From Lachnospiraceae bacterium MD329 (lineage in GTDB: Bacteria > Bacillota > Clostridia > UBA1381): a stretch of 64,000 nucleotides of DNA. The DNA lies in the NCBI GenBank assembly GCA_010206265.1, contig VIQV01000001.1, positions 1-64,000 on the forward strand, given 5' to 3'. Below, in pieces: positions 23,705-35,085 of this stretch (position 1 is its first letter; the number at the start of each line of letters is the position of its first letter). The translations under genes were made by a program, and so were the position numbers. Under the pieces are notes generated by a model. It did no database searches. It saw only the letters and a program-made list of their open reading frames with translations, and was not told the DNA's origin.

Positions 23705-24447
23705 GATACTATCATAGTTGGAGTGGTGGCAAGGACAGCACAGCTGCTGTTATCCTCGACCATATACATAATTTACCGTCTTCGACCATTGTTTTCAGTG
23801 AAGTTATGTTTGATAAAACCCGAAATATATCCGGCGAACTTCCTGAACACATAGACTTCATAAAAAACAAGGCAATTCCTATCTTTATAAAATGGGGATA
23901 TGACGTTAAAATCGCACAGGCAGACAAAGACTATATCACAGAGTTTCATACAATAATCAGAAAATCCAATATTCCTCATAGAAACGGACAAAAGCGCGCT
24001 TTTCCTTTGGGTGGTAAATGCAGTATAAACAGAGATATTAAAACAAAAGCCATACAAGATTTTTTCAAGACGATAGACGGTGATTATATACAATATGTCG
24101 GTATAGCTGCTGATGAGCCGAAACGCCTTGAACGCTTGAACGGTACGAATAAAGTATCTTTGCTTGCAAAATACGGCTATACCGAGCAAATGGCATACGA
24201 ATTATGTCAAGAATATGACCTATTATCACCTATATACAGTTTTACCAAACGTAACGGCTGTTGGTTTTGTCCTAATCAGTCATATGCTGAAATGGCACAT
24301 CTGAAAAAGTATTATCCGTATTTATGGCGGGAACTTGAAAAATTATCACAAGAAAATAACCTTGTTACACAAGGCTTTAAGTACAATGCGACCTTTGCAG
24401 AAGTAAATGCAAAGGTTGATAAGATTATTAAAGAAAAGGAGGTTTAA
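23701..24447 (+). CDS. PAPS-reductase/ATP-pyrophosphatase-fold protein
   Basis: 248 residues from ATG 23701, coupled to the previous gene by ATGA. The N-terminus HSWSGGKDSTAAV carries the SGGKDS PP-loop (residues 8-13) that binds ATP in PAPS reductases, DndC and tRNA thiolases. Toward the C-terminus NGCWFCPNQSY is a Cys pair like the metal or Fe-S ligands in DndC-like proteins. A further CSINRDIKTKAIQDFF segment (about 105-120) matches the family's central region. Such proteins could modify DNA, tRNA or sulfur compounds. No dnd/ssp partner is nearby, so the role on the ICE is open. Confidence 0.7.
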   Translation: MRYYHSWSGGKDSTAAVILDHIHNLPSSTIVFSEVMFDKTRNISGELPEHIDFIKNKAIPIFIKWGYDVKIAQADKDYITEFHTIIRKSNIPHRNGQKRAFPLGGKCSINRDIKTKAIQDFFKTIDGDYIQYVGIAADEPKRLERLNGTNKVSLLAKYGYTEQMAYELCQEYDLLSPIYSFTKRNGCWFCPNQSYAEMAHLKKYYPYLWRELEKLSQENNLVTQGFKYNATFAEVNAKVDKIIKEKEV

Positions 24448-24452
24448 CGCTG

Positions 24453-24494
24453 ATGAACAAAAAAGAAATATGGAAAGGCAGGCGGCGATTATGA
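24453..24494 (+). CDS. 13-codon leader peptide overlapping the next gene
   Basis: [13 protein letters not shown], preceded by AAAGGAGG at good distance. Its TGA overlaps the ATG of the 131-residue gene (ATGA at 24491-24494), which has no good ribosome-binding site of its own. Translation of the larger gene therefore probably depends on ribosomes terminating here. Confidence 0.45.
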   Translation: MNKKEIWKGRRRL

Positions 24495-24886
24495 TTACAG
24501 CAAGAATACAGTTTTTACAAAATAGTCTTACCGCTGACTTATCTCAAATACCTATATGCTTACACGATGATTTACAGCATATGGGTGTACTTACTCCGCA
24601 GGACTTAATTTTACTTGATAATGCACGGACGCTCAAAATCGAGTTATATCCGGCAGATAACCGCGGAGAGCGTATATTGGACTTGATAGACAAAAAGACT
24701 GATACGCTCGGAGCAGTCAACCGTTTATGCTACTCTATCCGTTGTATGGACGCGAGCGATAAGACGCGCTTTTTTGATAGCCTTAAAAATGGCAATTACA
24801 ATACACTGTCGGAAGTGCAGCAGGATGTGGATAAATTACGCGAACAGCGTAAAATAAAAAACAGGCAAGATGAGAAATGCAGATAG
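24491..24886 (+). CDS. hypothetical ICE protein, 131 residues
   Basis: From ATG 24491 ([13 protein letters not shown]). A mixed alpha/beta protein with [22 protein letters not shown] (shown in part: [15 protein letters not shown]) in the middle and a helical, basic C-terminus ending RQDEKCR. No family recognised. It sits immediately upstream of the giant methylase/helicase gene; its stop is 13 bases before that ATG. By its constant position it may be a partner of the giant protein. Confidence 0.55.
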   Translation: MITARIQFLQNSLTADLSQIPICLHDDLQHMGVLTPQDLILLDNARTLKIELYPADNRGERILDLIDKKTDTLGAVNRLCYSIRCMDASDKTRFFDSLKNGNYNTLSEVQQDVDKLREQRKIKNRQDEKCR

Positions 24887-24899
24887 CGAGGTGGATATT

Positions 24900-27800
24900 A
24901 TGACAGATGAAACACAACGCATTTTTAATCTGATGCAGAACTCAATGCAGGCGATTTCCGACAGTGATGTATGGCAGTATTTCCTAAAAACTGCCGCGTG
25001 GCATTTCAAGTATTCGTTTAACGACCAAGTGCTTATATTCGCACAGAACTCCGAAGCGACAGCTTGTGCGGGTATGGACGATTGGGTAAATAAAACGAAA
25101 AGATGGGTAAAAAAGGACGCGCGCCCTATCGCGCTTGTGCGAGAAAACGGAAATCAATATTACCTTGACTATGTATTTGATATTTCCGATACGAGCAACT
25201 TCAGCAAGCGTGAAATAAAGCTATGGCAGTACGATAACCGTTATGAAAGCGCGGTTATACAAACGCTTGAACGGTCTTTCGGCAAGTTAAAGGTTAAAAC
25301 GTCAGATATTGACGCTGTAATTTGTGCCGCAAATAACGCAGTCAATGCCCGCAAGGACGATTATCTGCGCGACCTAAAATATGTAAAAGGCGACAGCTTT
25401 TTATCAGGACTTGACAATGTTAATCTTGACGTTCGTTTTCGTCAAACAGCCGCAGTGTCCGTTGCATATATGATTATGCAGCGTATGGGATTACAGCCTG
25501 ACAGTACCTTTGACGAATACGATTTTCAATACATACGCGACTTTAATACGGTTGAAACAATGAGTATTCTCGGTAACGCCGTGAGTACGATTGCAGAGGA
25601 CGCATTAAGGGATATTGCAAAAACAATTCATTTTGAGCAAAAAAAATTTGCAGAAAAAGAAAACAGCGTATATAATGAAAATAACAAAGAAAAAAACAGT
25701 ATTCAAGAAGAAAGGACTGATAAAAATGACAGAAGCAGTAACATACACGAAGGTCGGAGATTACAGGATACCCAATCTGACAGTACCGACAGAGGAATAT
25801 CAGATAGGCAAATACGGAATGATGAGGAGGACATACCTGAAAGAACACCGTCCGAACCTGTACTCAATACTGATGATGAAAGGCGAACTTCTGAAACATC
25901 TGGAGGAGATAGACAGGATAACAACACAGCAAGTACAGACGATAGTCGCACAGATGGCGAAAGCAGAGGGATTGACCGAGGAAATGAAATCGACAGACCC
26001 GTTATTATGGACGGGACTGATGAACAATTTTCTCCATTCAGCGGAGGAAATCGTGTTATCGGAAACGGTGTACAGTTAAGTATATTTGATATGGTACTCC
26101 CTACCGAGGAGGAACAAAAAGAATATATTATGAAAGCGGAGCAATCAAGAAGCTCCGCTTTTTCTATGCCGCAGCAAATTGTTGACGAGGTTTTGACAAC
26201 AGGCGGTAATGACGCGGATAGCGTTATAAAAATATGTGTTCAGTACAGTAAAAATAAATCGTCCGTAGAAAATATTGATTTTCTGAAAGATGAATATGGT
26301 ACAGCCGGCAAAGGCTTTATATTTGACGGTAACAAGGTGTCTGTATGGTGGAATGACGAGGGTATCCGCATTGCTTACGGCGAACGCGCAAACGGACGCG
26401 GTGAACTCATATCGTGGGAACGAACAGAAAAGCGTATCGGTGAACTGTTGGAACTCGGCAGATTCGCGCCGCAGGAAACGATTGACGGAATGGACGAATT
26501 TGAGCGTATGAGCGCGGCAGGAGATTTTTGGGAATTGCATAGAGATTTAGACAGAGAAAAATATCCTGACTTAAACAATGATTTCAAAAAGGAATGGTTT
26601 GACGGTGGTTTTCCCGACAGTCAAATGCGAATTGCAGAACTTATGAAAAGTCCTGAAAATTTAACAGAGTTTGTGAAAATCACTGAAACTCTTGCTAATC
26701 GTTATGCCGACAATCCCGATATTATGCGCTTCCGTTGGTATTCACCCGATAAAGTGCTGCCGAACTTAAAAGATTTACAGCTTCAGCACAGAACCTTTAC
26801 TGCAAACGATTATCAAAAAAACACCGCCGCACCCTTTATAACGGAGGACGAAATCGACAAGCTGCTTACAGGCGGCAGTAATATAGAGCAGAGTAAAATC
26901 AGAATTTATTTATATTTCAAAGAACATACGGACGCAAAAAAACGTCAGGACTTTTTGAAAAATGAATACGGTACAGGCGGTTATGGAGAAGGAATATTCA
27001 ATGAGTGGCACGATTCCAAAGGAATATCATTCAGCCGTGGTGATATATCAGCACCGTATGCAAAGGTTGATATTTCTTGGAGTACGGCTGAAAAGCGTAT
27101 TGACAGTCTTGTAAAATCAGGTAAATACTTGACCGAGCGTGAAATTGCCGAGGATATTCCGAAGTATCAAGCAAGGCAGAAAAAGTTACACACTCGCGGC
27201 GAACAAATAAAATTCCTTAATAATACAGAAAATTTAACACCGCAGGAACGGCAGCAGACAATACCAAAACGGTTTGTATATTTTATCAATACTATTGATT
27301 ATTCCGAGCAACGCAAACTCAGTCTGTTTGAAATGTCAGAAATAAATGAAGTATCGGAATTTAAGATTTTAGATTTAATCGTAAATGCCGATACAAGACA
27401 GCAGTTAATTGATGACTTGGAGTATTTGCAATCATCTACGGGCGATGTTCACACACGCAGTAATGCATATTGGCTTGCGAACGACCTTAAAGCCGCAAAG
27501 GTTATAACTTTTACGCGCATAGGAGATTTCTATGAGATTTACGGTGATGAAGCCACAGAAGCCGCAAAGATTTTAGATATTGCTGTTACTCCAAAGACCA
27601 TAGACGATAAACAGATTTCAATGACAGGTTTTCCCGCCCATATATCTCAAAGATATGCTCAAATATTAAATACTAACGGATACTTTGTAGCTTTTTCGGA
27701 GGATAACAGAAAGCAAGAAAAACAGTATGATATAGGGTATGGTATGCTTGGCAACGGTACTACTGTTTGGAATAGGCTTGAAGAAGTGAATAACGATTAT

Positions 27801-30800
27801 AAGACTATCGCACATATAAGCGTTGAGGGTGATGTCAAATATTATGAGGAATTACCCGAAGATATAAAACAGCGCATTGAGAAAGTTGCGGCTACCGACA
27901 AAGCAAAATATGAAGAACAATTTGCTGATAATAAATCTGAAATTAATCAAGAACAGCCGGAACTCCCACCGCCAAATATTCCGCAGCCAAAGCCTGTTCA
28001 AAATAAAGTCATATATCCTGAAATACTCGCGTCAGAGCGTCATAACTTTACTATCACCGATAACGAACTCGGTTACGGTACGGCAAGTGAAAAGTACGCG
28101 GCGAATATCGCGGCAATACGAACGCTGAAACAGCTTGAAAGCGAACACCGCCTTGCTACTCTCGAAGAACAGGAAACATTATCACGCTATGTCGGTTGGG
28201 GCGGTCTTGCAGACTGTTTTGAGGAAAAGCACAGTAAGTATAACGAATTAAAATCATTACTTACTGATGACGAATACGAGCAGGCGCGCGCAAGCGTCCT
28301 GACTTCACACTATACTCCGCCCGTAGTTATACGCGCTATGTATAAGGCTATGGAAAATATGGGATTTCAAAAGGGTAATATTTTAGAGCCGTCTTGCGGT
28401 ATCGGTAATTTTATGGGACTTATGCCTGAAAGCATTTCCGAAAGTAAAATTTACGGTATCGAGATAGACAGCATAACAGGCAGAATTGCACAGCAGCTAT
28501 ATCAGAAAAACAGCGTAACCATACAGGGATATGAGGACAGCGCACTCCCCGACAGCTTCTTTGATGTTGCAATCGGTAATGTTCCGTTTGGTAATTACAA
28601 AGTCTTGGAAAAGAAATATGATAAGCATAATTTCTTAATCCACGACTTTTTCTTTGCAAAGACTTTGGATAAGGTCAGACCGGGCGGCATTGTTGCGTTT
28701 ATCACGTCAAGCGGCACAATGGATAAGCAAAATTCAAAGGTCAGAAAATACATAGCACAGCGTGCCGACCTCATAGGTGCAATACGCTTGCCGAATGATA
28801 CCTTTAAGAAAAACGCGGGTACAGAAGTAACAGCGGATATTCTGTTTTTACAGAAGCGCGACAGAATGACAGATATTGAGCCTGATTGGGTACATATCGG
28901 ACAGCACGAAACAGGACACCAGATAAATCAATATTTCCTTGACAATCCCGATATGGTACTCGGTGAATTAGTCGAGGAAAGCGGTCCGCACGGTATGCAG
29001 CTAAACTGCAAGCCTTATGAGGACGCAACCCTTGAAGAATTGCTTGACAGAGCGATACAGAATATTCACGCTGAAATGACGGAATACACAATAGATGATA
29101 TTGACGATATTTCAGCTAATGAAAGCATATCAATTCCCGCCGACCCTGATGTTAAGAATTTCAGCTACACCATAGTTGATGGTGATATATATTTCCGTGA
29201 AAACAGCGTGATGAATAAGGTTGAACTTAATGCTACCGCCGAAAACCGCGTTAAGGGTATGATTGAAATTCGGGATTGCGTCCGTGATTTAATCGAGTAT
29301 CAGACAAAGGACTTTCCTGATTATGAAATTAAGAAACAGCAGGAGAAGCTGAATACCCTGTATGATAATTTCACCAAGAAATACGGACTTATCAATTCGC
29401 GCGGTAACAACAGCGCATTTTCGTCAGACAGCAGCTATTTTCTGCTATGCTCGTTGGAGGAGCTTGACGATGACGGAAACTTAAAGCGCAAGGCTGATAT
29501 GTTTACAAAGCGTACCATCGGCGCAAAAAAGGAAGTTACTCACGTTGATACCGCAAGCGAAGCATTGGCGGTGTCAATCGGTGAAAAAGCAAAGATTGAT
29601 ATGGAGTTTATGCAGTCGCTCACAGGCAAAACCGAACAGGAATTGTTTGCAGACTTAAACGGAGTTATATTCCTCAATCCATTACACGAGGAAGAAAACG
29701 AGCAGTATTTTCCTAAGTATTTGACAGCAGACGAATATCTGTCGGGCAATGTCCGTGAGAAATTGCGTATTGCACAAGAGAGCGCGAAAACAGACAGTAA
29801 TTTTAATGTCAATGTCGAAGCCTTAACGCAAATACAGCCGAAAGACCTCAGCGCAAGTGAAATCACCGTCCGGCTCGGTACTACTTGGATACCCGCCGAA
29901 TACTTTAAGCAGTTTACTTTTGAATTGCTTAATTCTTCATCGTATGCGAGAAGTAATATTGATATTCAGTATTCAAAGCTGACAGGCGTTTGGAATGTAT
30001 CAGGTAAAAGCTGCGACAAGGGCAATATAAAGGTAAATAAAACATACGGCACTCACCGCGCTAATGCCTTGAAAATCATTGAGGACACTCTAAACCTTAG
30101 AGATGTCCGCATTTTTGATTACAAGGAAAACGAGGAGGGAAAGCGCGTAGCTGTACTCAATCCAAAGGAAACGACAATAGCACAGCAGAAGCAGGAGGCT
30201 ATAAAAGCCGCGTTTGAGAATTGGATATGGAAAAACCCCGAAAGACGCAATACGCTTGTAAAGACGTATAACGAGAAGTTTAATAATATCCGTACACGCG
30301 AGTATGACGGAAACCATATCACATTCAGCGGTATGAACCCCGAAATACAATTACGTCAGCATCAGAAAAATGCGGTTGCGCGTATTATGTACGGCGGCAA
30401 TTCCCTTTTAGGACACGTCGTAGGTGCGGGCAAGACTTGGACAATGGCGGCAGCGGCTATGGAAAGCAGGCGGCTCGGTCTTTGCAATAAACCGCTTTTC
30501 GTTGTGCCTAATCACCTAATTGAACAATGGGCAAGCGAATTTTTACAGCTTTACCCTGCCGCGAATATCCTTGTTACTACTAAAAAGGACTTTGAGATGA
30601 AAAACCGCAAGAAGTTTTGCGGCAGAATTGCAACGGGCGATTATGACGCTATCATAATGGGTCATTCGCAGTTTGAGAAAATTCCTATGTCGGTGGCAAG
30701 ACAAAAGCAGATACTTAGTCAGCAGCTACACGCAATTATGGACGGTATAGCCGAAGCAAAAGCAAATAACGCGGAACGCTTTACCGTCAAGCAGATGGAG

Positions 30801-32810
30801 CGCACAAAGAAAAGTATTAAGGCAAAGATTGATAAACTCAATAATCAAGACCGCAAGGACGATGTTGTTACCTTTGAGGAATTGGGCGTTGACAGGCTGT
30901 TTGTCGATGAAGCGCACAATTACAAAAACCTGTTTCTTGTTACTAAAATGCGCAATGTCGGTGGTATAGCGCAGACGGACGCGCAAAAGTCGAGTGATAT
31001 GTTTATGAAAGGACGATACCTTGACGAACTCACAGGCGGCAAGGGCAATATCTTTGCCACAGGTACGCCGATAAGTAATTCAATGGTTGAACTCTATACA
31101 ATGCAGAGGTATTTACAGTATGAAATGCTCAAAGAACACGACTTGGAACACTTTGACGCTTGGGCGTCCACCTACGGCGAAACCGTTACCGCGATTGAGC
31201 TTGCGCCGGAGGGTACGGGATACAGAGCAAAGACGCGGTTTGCAAAATTCTTTAATATCCCCGAACTGATGAATATGTTTCGCGAGGTCGCGGATATTCA
31301 GACTGCCGATATGCTCAAATTACCTGTACCCGAAGCAGAGTACCATAACATAGCGGTTGAGCCTACCGAAATGCAGAGAGAAATGGTAGCCGCTCTTGGC
31401 GAACGCGCGGAAACGGTACGAAAAGGCAGTGTTGACCCTACTGTTGACAATATGCTAAAAATCACAAATGACGGACGCAAACTTGCGCTTGACCAGCGGT
31501 TAATGAACGATATGCTCCCCGATGAGGACGGTACAAAGGTCGCTGCTTGCGCTGATAATGTATTTGATATATGGAATAAGACTACCGACTTTAAGGGTAC
31601 GCAGCTTGTATTTTGCGACAGTTCCACTCCTAAAAAGGACGGTACGTTTAATGTGTATGACGATATTCGTAGGAAGCTAATCGATAAAGGCGTACCCGAA
31701 AGTGATATTGAATACATACATAACGCCGATACTGATGTAAGGAAAAAGGAATTGTTTGCAAAGGTGCGAAGCGGTGATGTGCGTATTTTGCTCGGCTCAA
31801 CACAGAAAATGGGCGCAGGCACGAATGTTCAAACGCTTTTATATGCGTCGCACGACCTTGACTGCCCTTGGCGTCCTTCGGACTTGGAGCAGCGCGCAGG
31901 ACGCATTATCCGTCAGGGCAACACAAACGATACCGTACATATATATCGCTATGTTACAAAAGACACCTTTGACAGCTACAGCTATCAGCTTGTCGAGAAT
32001 AAGCAGAAATTTATATCGCAGATAATGACATCAAAATCTCCCGTCAGAAGCGCGGAGGATATAGACGAAACCGCTTTATCGTATGCCGAGATAAAGGCGC
32101 TTGCAACAGGTAATCCGCATATAAAGGAAAAAATGGAACTTGATACCGAAATATCAAAATTGAAATTATTGCGGTCAAGTTTTATGAGCGAGATATACGA
32201 CCTTGAAGATAAAGTGGCGAAATTCTATCCGCAGGAAATACAAAAACTCACAGAACAGATTTCAGGCGCGGAAAGGGATATTGAGGTAGTCAATCAAAAC
32301 CCGAAACAGGAAGATAAATTCAATACTATGACGATTGACGGACTCGGCTATTATGAAAAGGACAAAGCAGGCGCGGCACTTATAGAGCGGTGTAAAACAA
32401 TGACCTCTACCGACCCCGCTGTTATAGGCGAATACAGAGGTTTTACAATGATTTTGTTGTTTGATTCCTTATATAAGACGCATAAGCTGACACTTCAAAA
32501 TTCAAGGTCATATACAATAGACCTCGGTACTGATGTGTTCGGTAATATTCAGCGTATTGATAACGCGCTTGCGTATATCCCGAAGTTAAAGGCAGAATGT
32601 GAGCAAAAGCTGACGGAAACAAAAAATCAGTTTGAGATTGCAAAGGTTGAGAGCAAAAAGGAATTTCCGCGTGAGGCAGAACTTGCCGAGAAGATGGAGC
32701 GTGTAGCTGCACTTGACGCACTCCTTAATATCGACAAAAAGCATAGCGAGGTTTTGGATATTCCCGATGAAGCACCTCAGCAAGAGCGTTCATATGCTAT
32801 GGCACGGTAA
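24900..32810 (+). CDS. giant ICE protein: ArdC-like N-terminus, DNA methylase and SNF2-type helicase
   Basis: 2,636 residues from ATG 24900 (MTDETQRIF), preceded by GCGAGGTGG. Order of parts: an ArdC/LtrC-like N-terminal domain (about 10-230); a charged low-complexity linker (about 245-390); two tandem copies of a ~105-residue domain (about 420-530 and 640-750) sharing [16 protein letters not shown] and [16 protein letters not shown]; a MutS domain I-like segment with [13 protein letters not shown] (about 873); an adenine-methylase core with EPSCGIGNF (motif I, about 1163) and IGNVPFGN (motif IV, about 1228); and an SNF2/SF2 helicase with GAGKT (about 1842), VDEAHNYKN (about 2001) and a [10 protein letters not shown] motif VI (about 2340). 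Such proteins are common on Firmicutes ICEs and are thought to protect incoming DNA. The linker region doubles as the tnpV gene in another frame. Confidence 0.88.
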   Translation: MTDETQRIFNLMQNSMQAISDSDVWQYFLKTAAWHFKYSFNDQVLIFAQNSEATACAGMDDWVNKTKRWVKKDARPIALVRENGNQYYLDYVFDISDTSNFSKREIKLWQYDNRYESAVIQTLERSFGKLKVKTSDIDAVICAANNAVNARKDDYLRDLKYVKGDSFLSGLDNVNLDVRFRQTAAVSVAYMIMQRMGLQPDSTFDEYDFQYIRDFNTVETMSILGNAVSTIAEDALRDIAKTIHFEQKKFAEKENSVYNENNKEKNSIQEERTDKNDRSSNIHEGRRLQDTQSDSTDRGISDRQIRNDEEDIPERTPSEPVLNTDDERRTSETSGGDRQDNNTASTDDSRTDGESRGIDRGNEIDRPVIMDGTDEQFSPFSGGNRVIGNGVQLSIFDMVLPTEEEQKEYIMKAEQSRSSAFSMPQQIVDEVLTTGGNDADSVIKICVQYSKNKSSVENIDFLKDEYGTAGKGFIFDGNKVSVWWNDEGIRIAYGERANGRGELISWERTEKRIGELLELGRFAPQETIDGMDEFERMSAAGDFWELHRDLDREKYPDLNNDFKKEWFDGGFPDSQMRIAELMKSPENLTEFVKITETLANRYADNPDIMRFRWYSPDKVLPNLKDLQLQHRTFTANDYQKNTAAPFITEDEIDKLLTGGSNIEQSKIRIYLYFKEHTDAKKRQDFLKNEYGTGGYGEGIFNEWHDSKGISFSRGDISAPYAKVDISWSTAEKRIDSLVKSGKYLTEREIAEDIPKYQARQKKLHTRGEQIKFLNNTENLTPQERQQTIPKRFVYFINTIDYSEQRKLSLFEMSEINEVSEFKILDLIVNADTRQQLIDDLEYLQSSTGDVHTRSNAYWLANDLKAAKVITFTRIGDFYEIYGDEATEAAKILDIAVTPKTIDDKQISMTGFPAHISQRYAQILNTNGYFVAFSEDNRKQEKQYDIGYGMLGNGTTVWNRLEEVNNDYKTIAHISVEGDVKYYEELPEDIKQRIEKVAATDKAKYEEQFADNKSEINQEQPELPPPNIPQPKPVQNKVIYPEILASERHNFTITDNELGYGTASEKYAANIAAIRTLKQLESEHRLATLEEQETLSRYVGWGGLADCFEEKHSKYNELKSLLTDDEYEQARASVLTSHYTPPVVIRAMYKAMENMGFQKGNILEPSCGIGNFMGLMPESISESKIYGIEIDSITGRIAQQLYQKNSVTIQGYEDSALPDSFFDVAIGNVPFGNYKVLEKKYDKHNFLIHDFFFAKTLDKVRPGGIVAFITSSGTMDKQNSKVRKYIAQRADLIGAIRLPNDTFKKNAGTEVTADILFLQKRDRMTDIEPDWVHIGQHETGHQINQYFLDNPDMVLGELVEESGPHGMQLNCKPYEDATLEELLDRAIQNIHAEMTEYTIDDIDDISANESISIPADPDVKNFSYTIVDGDIYFRENSVMNKVELNATAENRVKGMIEIRDCVRDLIEYQTKDFPDYEIKKQQEKLNTLYDNFTKKYGLINSRGNNSAFSSDSSYFLLCSLEELDDDGNLKRKADMFTKRTIGAKKEVTHVDTASEALAVSIGEKAKIDMEFMQSLTGKTEQELFADLNGVIFLNPLHEEENEQYFPKYLTADEYLSGNVREKLRIAQESAKTDSNFNVNVEALTQIQPKDLSASEITVRLGTTWIPAEYFKQFTFELLNSSSYARSNIDIQYSKLTGVWNVSGKSCDKGNIKVNKTYGTHRANALKIIEDTLNLRDVRIFDYKENEEGKRVAVLNPKETTIAQQKQEAIKAAFENWIWKNPERRNTLVKTYNEKFNNIRTREYDGNHITFSGMNPEIQLRQHQKNAVARIMYGGNSLLGHVVGAGKTWTMAAAAMESRRLGLCNKPLFVVPNHLIEQWASEFLQLYPAANILVTTKKDFEMKNRKKFCGRIATGDYDAIIMGHSQFEKIPMSVARQKQILSQQLHAIMDGIAEAKANNAERFTVKQMERTKKSIKAKIDKLNNQDRKDDVVTFEELGVDRLFVDEAHNYKNLFLVTKMRNVGGIAQTDAQKSSDMFMKGRYLDELTGGKGNIFATGTPISNSMVELYTMQRYLQYEMLKEHDLEHFDAWASTYGETVTAIELAPEGTGYRAKTRFAKFFNIPELMNMFREVADIQTADMLKLPVPEAEYHNIAVEPTEMQREMVAALGERAETVRKGSVDPTVDNMLKITNDGRKLALDQRLMNDMLPDEDGTKVAACADNVFDIWNKTTDFKGTQLVFCDSSTPKKDGTFNVYDDIRRKLIDKGVPESDIEYIHNADTDVRKKELFAKVRSGDVRILLGSTQKMGAGTNVQTLLYASHDLDCPWRPSDLEQRAGRIIRQGNTNDTVHIYRYVTKDTFDSYSYQLVENKQKFISQIMTSKSPVRSAEDIDETALSYAEIKALATGNPHIKEKMELDTEISKLKLLRSSFMSEIYDLEDKVAKFYPQEIQKLTEQISGAERDIEVVNQNPKQEDKFNTMTIDGLGYYEKDKAGAALIERCKTMTSTDPAVIGEYRGFTMILLFDSLYKTHKLTLQNSRSYTIDLGTDVFGNIQRIDNALAYIPKLKAECEQKLTETKNQFEIAKVESKKEFPREAELAEKMERVAALDALLNIDKKHSEVLDIPDEAPQQERSYAMAR
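25726..26079 (+). CDS. tnpV: TnpV-family gene nested out of frame inside the giant gene
   Basis: 117 residues from ATG 25726 with AAAGGA about ten bases upstream. The product ([18 protein letters not shown] ..., [15 protein letters not shown] ..., [18 protein letters not shown]) aligns along its full length with the stand-alone TnpV at 8538-8906, sharing GDY-IP, IGKYG-MR, GEL-KHL and GLMNNF-AEEIV. The same bases, read in the frame of the giant protein, give a Ser/Thr/Asp/Glu/Arg-rich linker with no fold. Both frames are open throughout, so this stretch codes for two proteins. TnpV's function is unknown; its expression would be locked to that of the giant gene. Confidence 0.85.
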   Translation: MTEAVTYTKVGDYRIPNLTVPTEEYQIGKYGMMRRTYLKEHRPNLYSILMMKGELLKHLEEIDRITTQQVQTIVAQMAKAEGLTEEMKSTDPLLWTGLMNNFLHSAEEIVLSETVYS

Positions 32811-32842
32811 CGGAGGTGGTTAAGTGAAAACGTATTTCTATA

Positions 32843-32871
32843 TTGAAAAAAAGGCAATAATATGATATAAT
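32843..32871 (+). promoter_or_regulatory. sigma-A promoter for the Fic gene
   Basis: TTGAAA (32843-32848), a 17-base spacer and a perfect TATAAT (32866-32871), 37 bases before the Fic start. The Fic gene therefore has its own promoter inside the ICE backbone. Confidence 0.75.
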
Positions 32872-32908
32872 TAACACATAATGTTACAGGAGTTTATACC
32901 TTTATTTA

Positions 32909-33685
32909 ATGGGAAAGGATTATGATATGCAGAATTTATTAAAGCGTATTGATGAATATAAAAAGCTGATTGACACCAAACGTCCATTAAAGCCGGAGGA
33001 AGTAAAGGAGCTTGACGATTATTTTCGTATAGGTACAACATATTCTTCAAATGCTATTGAAGGCAATACCCTTACAATTACCGAAACAAAGGTATTGCTT
33101 GAAGATGGAATAACTGTCGGCGGCAAACCGATAAAAGATTGTTATGAAGCAACAGGACACGCAAAAGCGTATGATTATATGCTCAAAATTGCAAGAAGCG
33201 ATAACTTTTCATTCAGTGAAGAAATGATAAAAGAATTGCATCGACTATTTTATTCAAGTATAGGCGCAGATGACGCAGGGCAATATCGCAAACATCAAGT
33301 GTTTATAACAGGTACGGAATATGTACCGCCTGCACACGAGGAAGTCCCTCAGCTTATGGCAGAGCTTATAACGGAATTAAACAATAAGTCAAACGAATTA
33401 CACCCTGTTATGCTTGCGGCATATGCACACAGACGATTGGTTGATATTCACCCATTCACGGACGGTAACGGCAGATGTGCAAGGCTTTTGATGAATTTAA
33501 TTCTTGTAAACAAAGGCTATCAAATTATTACAATCCCACCTATATTGCGTAATGAATATATATCGTCACTTCGTACAGCGCAGAAAGAAAAAAATCCGAG
33601 CGACAGGGATTTCAATATGCTGATTGCAAATTGCGAATTGGAGTCGCAAAAGGATATTGGCAGAATGTTCCATATAAAGCTGTAA
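32909..33685 (+). CDS. Fic-family AMPylation protein
   Basis: 258 residues. The catalytic loop HPFTDGNGRCAR (His181) is the full Fic motif HPFx[D/E]GNGRxxR, so NMP transfer should be possible. YSSNAIEGNTLT (about residues 50-60) matches the class II inhibitory helix motif (S/T)xxxE(G/N), placed N-terminal and able to hold the enzyme off. A flap segment lies in EYVPPAHEEVP. Fic proteins modify hydroxyl side chains of target proteins with AMP or other NMPs. With its own promoter and terminator, it looks like an independent cargo gene of regulatory or toxin type. Confidence 0.85.
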   Translation: MGKDYDMQNLLKRIDEYKKLIDTKRPLKPEEVKELDDYFRIGTTYSSNAIEGNTLTITETKVLLEDGITVGGKPIKDCYEATGHAKAYDYMLKIARSDNFSFSEEMIKELHRLFYSSIGADDAGQYRKHQVFITGTEYVPPAHEEVPQLMAELITELNNKSNELHPVMLAAYAHRRLVDIHPFTDGNGRCARLLMNLILVNKGYQIITIPPILRNEYISSLRTAQKEKNPSDRDFNMLIANCELESQKDIGRMFHIKL

Positions 33686-33728
33686 AACAAAGATGTTGAT
33701 ATAAGCAGATAAAATCAAATAATAAGGC

Positions 33729-33762
33729 AAAGCCTGTTGGTTATATAATCGGCAGGCTTTTT
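33729..33762 (+). terminator. terminator after Fic
   Basis: AAAGCCTG (33729-33736) pairs with CAGGCTTT (33753-33760) and runs into T residues; ends the Fic unit before the parM-like gene. Confidence 0.75.
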
Positions 33763-33789
33763 CTATTGGAAACTTTATGGAGGTGTCAA

Positions 33790-34713
33790 ATGAAAGAATT
33801 TGAAAACGGACTCAAGGTTATTGGTACGGACTTGGGATACGGTAATATCAAGACCGCAAATACCGTAACGCCTACGGGACTTACCGTTTACGATACCGAG
33901 CCTATATTTCAGGGTAATACCCTCGAATACAACGGCAAGTATTACCGTTTTGGTGAAAATCACAAGGAATTTATTGCAGATAAATCAGTTGACGAGGATT
34001 TTTACATACTAAACCTTATGGCGGTTGCGCGTGAGTTACAGCGCACAGGAACATATACCGCGCGCGTTTATCTTGCAACAGGCTTACCGCTTACTTGGGT
34101 ACGCGCACAGCGCGTTAGCTTCAAAGCGTATCTTATGAAAAATACTGTTGTGAACTTCCGATACAACGGTAACGATTTTCATATTGAGTTTGCCGGGTGC
34201 AGCATCTATCCGCAGGGCTACCCCGCCATTGTGGAGCGTATCAAAGAGTTTAAGGGTACAAATATCCTTGCCGACATCGGTAACGGTACAATGAATATAT
34301 TGTATATTCAGAATAAAAAGCCGATTGAAAGTAAGTCTTGGACGGAAAAACTTGGTGTCAATCAATGCGTTATCCGTATTAAAAACACCGTTATGGATAT
34401 GTACGGAGTAAAGATTGACGAAAGTATTGTGGAACAGTATTTGCGCTTCGGCAAGGCTGATGTTTCCGACAAGTATCTGAAAATACTGCATAAGACCGCA
34501 GAGGAATATGCGTCAGATATTTTCGCGGCATTACGGAAATATGAGTACAATTCCGAACTGATGAAGCTGTATATAATCGGCGGCGGTGGTTGTATTGTAA
34601 AGAACTTTGCCGACTATGACCGTGAGCGCGTTATCATAATTGACGATATATGCGCCACAGCAAAAGGCTTTGAGCAATTAGCCTATTCAATGCTTAGAGA
34701 GCGTAACAAATGA
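33790..34713 (+). CDS. ParM/StbA-like actin-fold segregation ATPase
   Basis: 307 residues from ATG 33790 after TATGGAGGTG. VIGTDLGYGNIKTA near the N-terminus is the actin-like phosphate-1 loop; ILADIGNGTMNI (about 160-172) is phosphate 2; LYIIGGGGCIV (about 260-270) is the adenosine loop. This is the ParM/Alp family that polymerises and pushes plasmid copies apart. The following gene starts by an ATGA overlap and resembles a ParR adaptor, and repeats lie downstream. Together they make a type II partition module in addition to ParAB. Confidence 0.8.
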   Translation: MKEFENGLKVIGTDLGYGNIKTANTVTPTGLTVYDTEPIFQGNTLEYNGKYYRFGENHKEFIADKSVDEDFYILNLMAVARELQRTGTYTARVYLATGLPLTWVRAQRVSFKAYLMKNTVVNFRYNGNDFHIEFAGCSIYPQGYPAIVERIKEFKGTNILADIGNGTMNILYIQNKKPIESKSWTEKLGVNQCVIRIKNTVMDMYGVKIDESIVEQYLRFGKADVSDKYLKILHKTAEEYASDIFAALRKYEYNSELMKLYIIGGGGCIVKNFADYDRERVIIIDDICATAKGFEQLAYSMLRERNK

Positions 34714-35048
34714 GAAACACAAAATTTTGTAATATACGCTTTAATTTAGACAATCCCGCCCATCGTAAAGCGTGGGAACATTTGCAGACAATGGACAGAG
34801 ATAAATACAAGTCATATTCCAACACCGTTATAAATGCCATCAATTCATATTTTGAAAGCGAATATAACAGCAATTTAAGAGAAACGGAATGGGAGAAACA
34901 GCTTGATAAACGCATAATATCAGCAATAAGAAAGGGATTTGCCGAGGTTATTTCAACCAATATTACAGAACGCATATTTAATGATAATAAATCAGAATTG
35001 CAGACAGATGATATCGATTGGGAATTTCTCGGCGATATTGAAAAATAA
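34710..35048 (+). CDS. ParR-like adaptor protein (candidate)
   Basis: 112 residues: NIRFNLDNPAHRKAWEHLQ, a Tyr/Ser/Asn segment resembling a small DNA-binding helix set (YSNTVINAINSYF), a central charged helix and an acidic C-terminus ending WEFLGDIEK. Its start overlaps the ParM-like stop (ATGA). Small proteins immediately after parM are usually ParR, which binds the centromere and the ParM filament end. Sequence similarity alone is not enough to prove it; the assignment rests on position. Confidence 0.55.
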   Translation: MRNTKFCNIRFNLDNPAHRKAWEHLQTMDRDKYKSYSNTVINAINSYFESEYNSNLRETEWEKQLDKRIISAIRKGFAEVISTNITERIFNDNKSELQTDDIDWEFLGDIEK

Positions 35049-35085
35049 CGATCTCACTATCGCTGCGGTATTACTTTAAGATAAA

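Noticed and set aside
27877-28128. Another alternative-frame ORF (83 codons) inside the giant gene, considered as a second nested gene
   Set aside because: The product is a Lys/Arg/Ser/Ile-rich stretch typical of chance frames, with no ribosome-binding site and no homologue in the window, unlike the tnpV frame.
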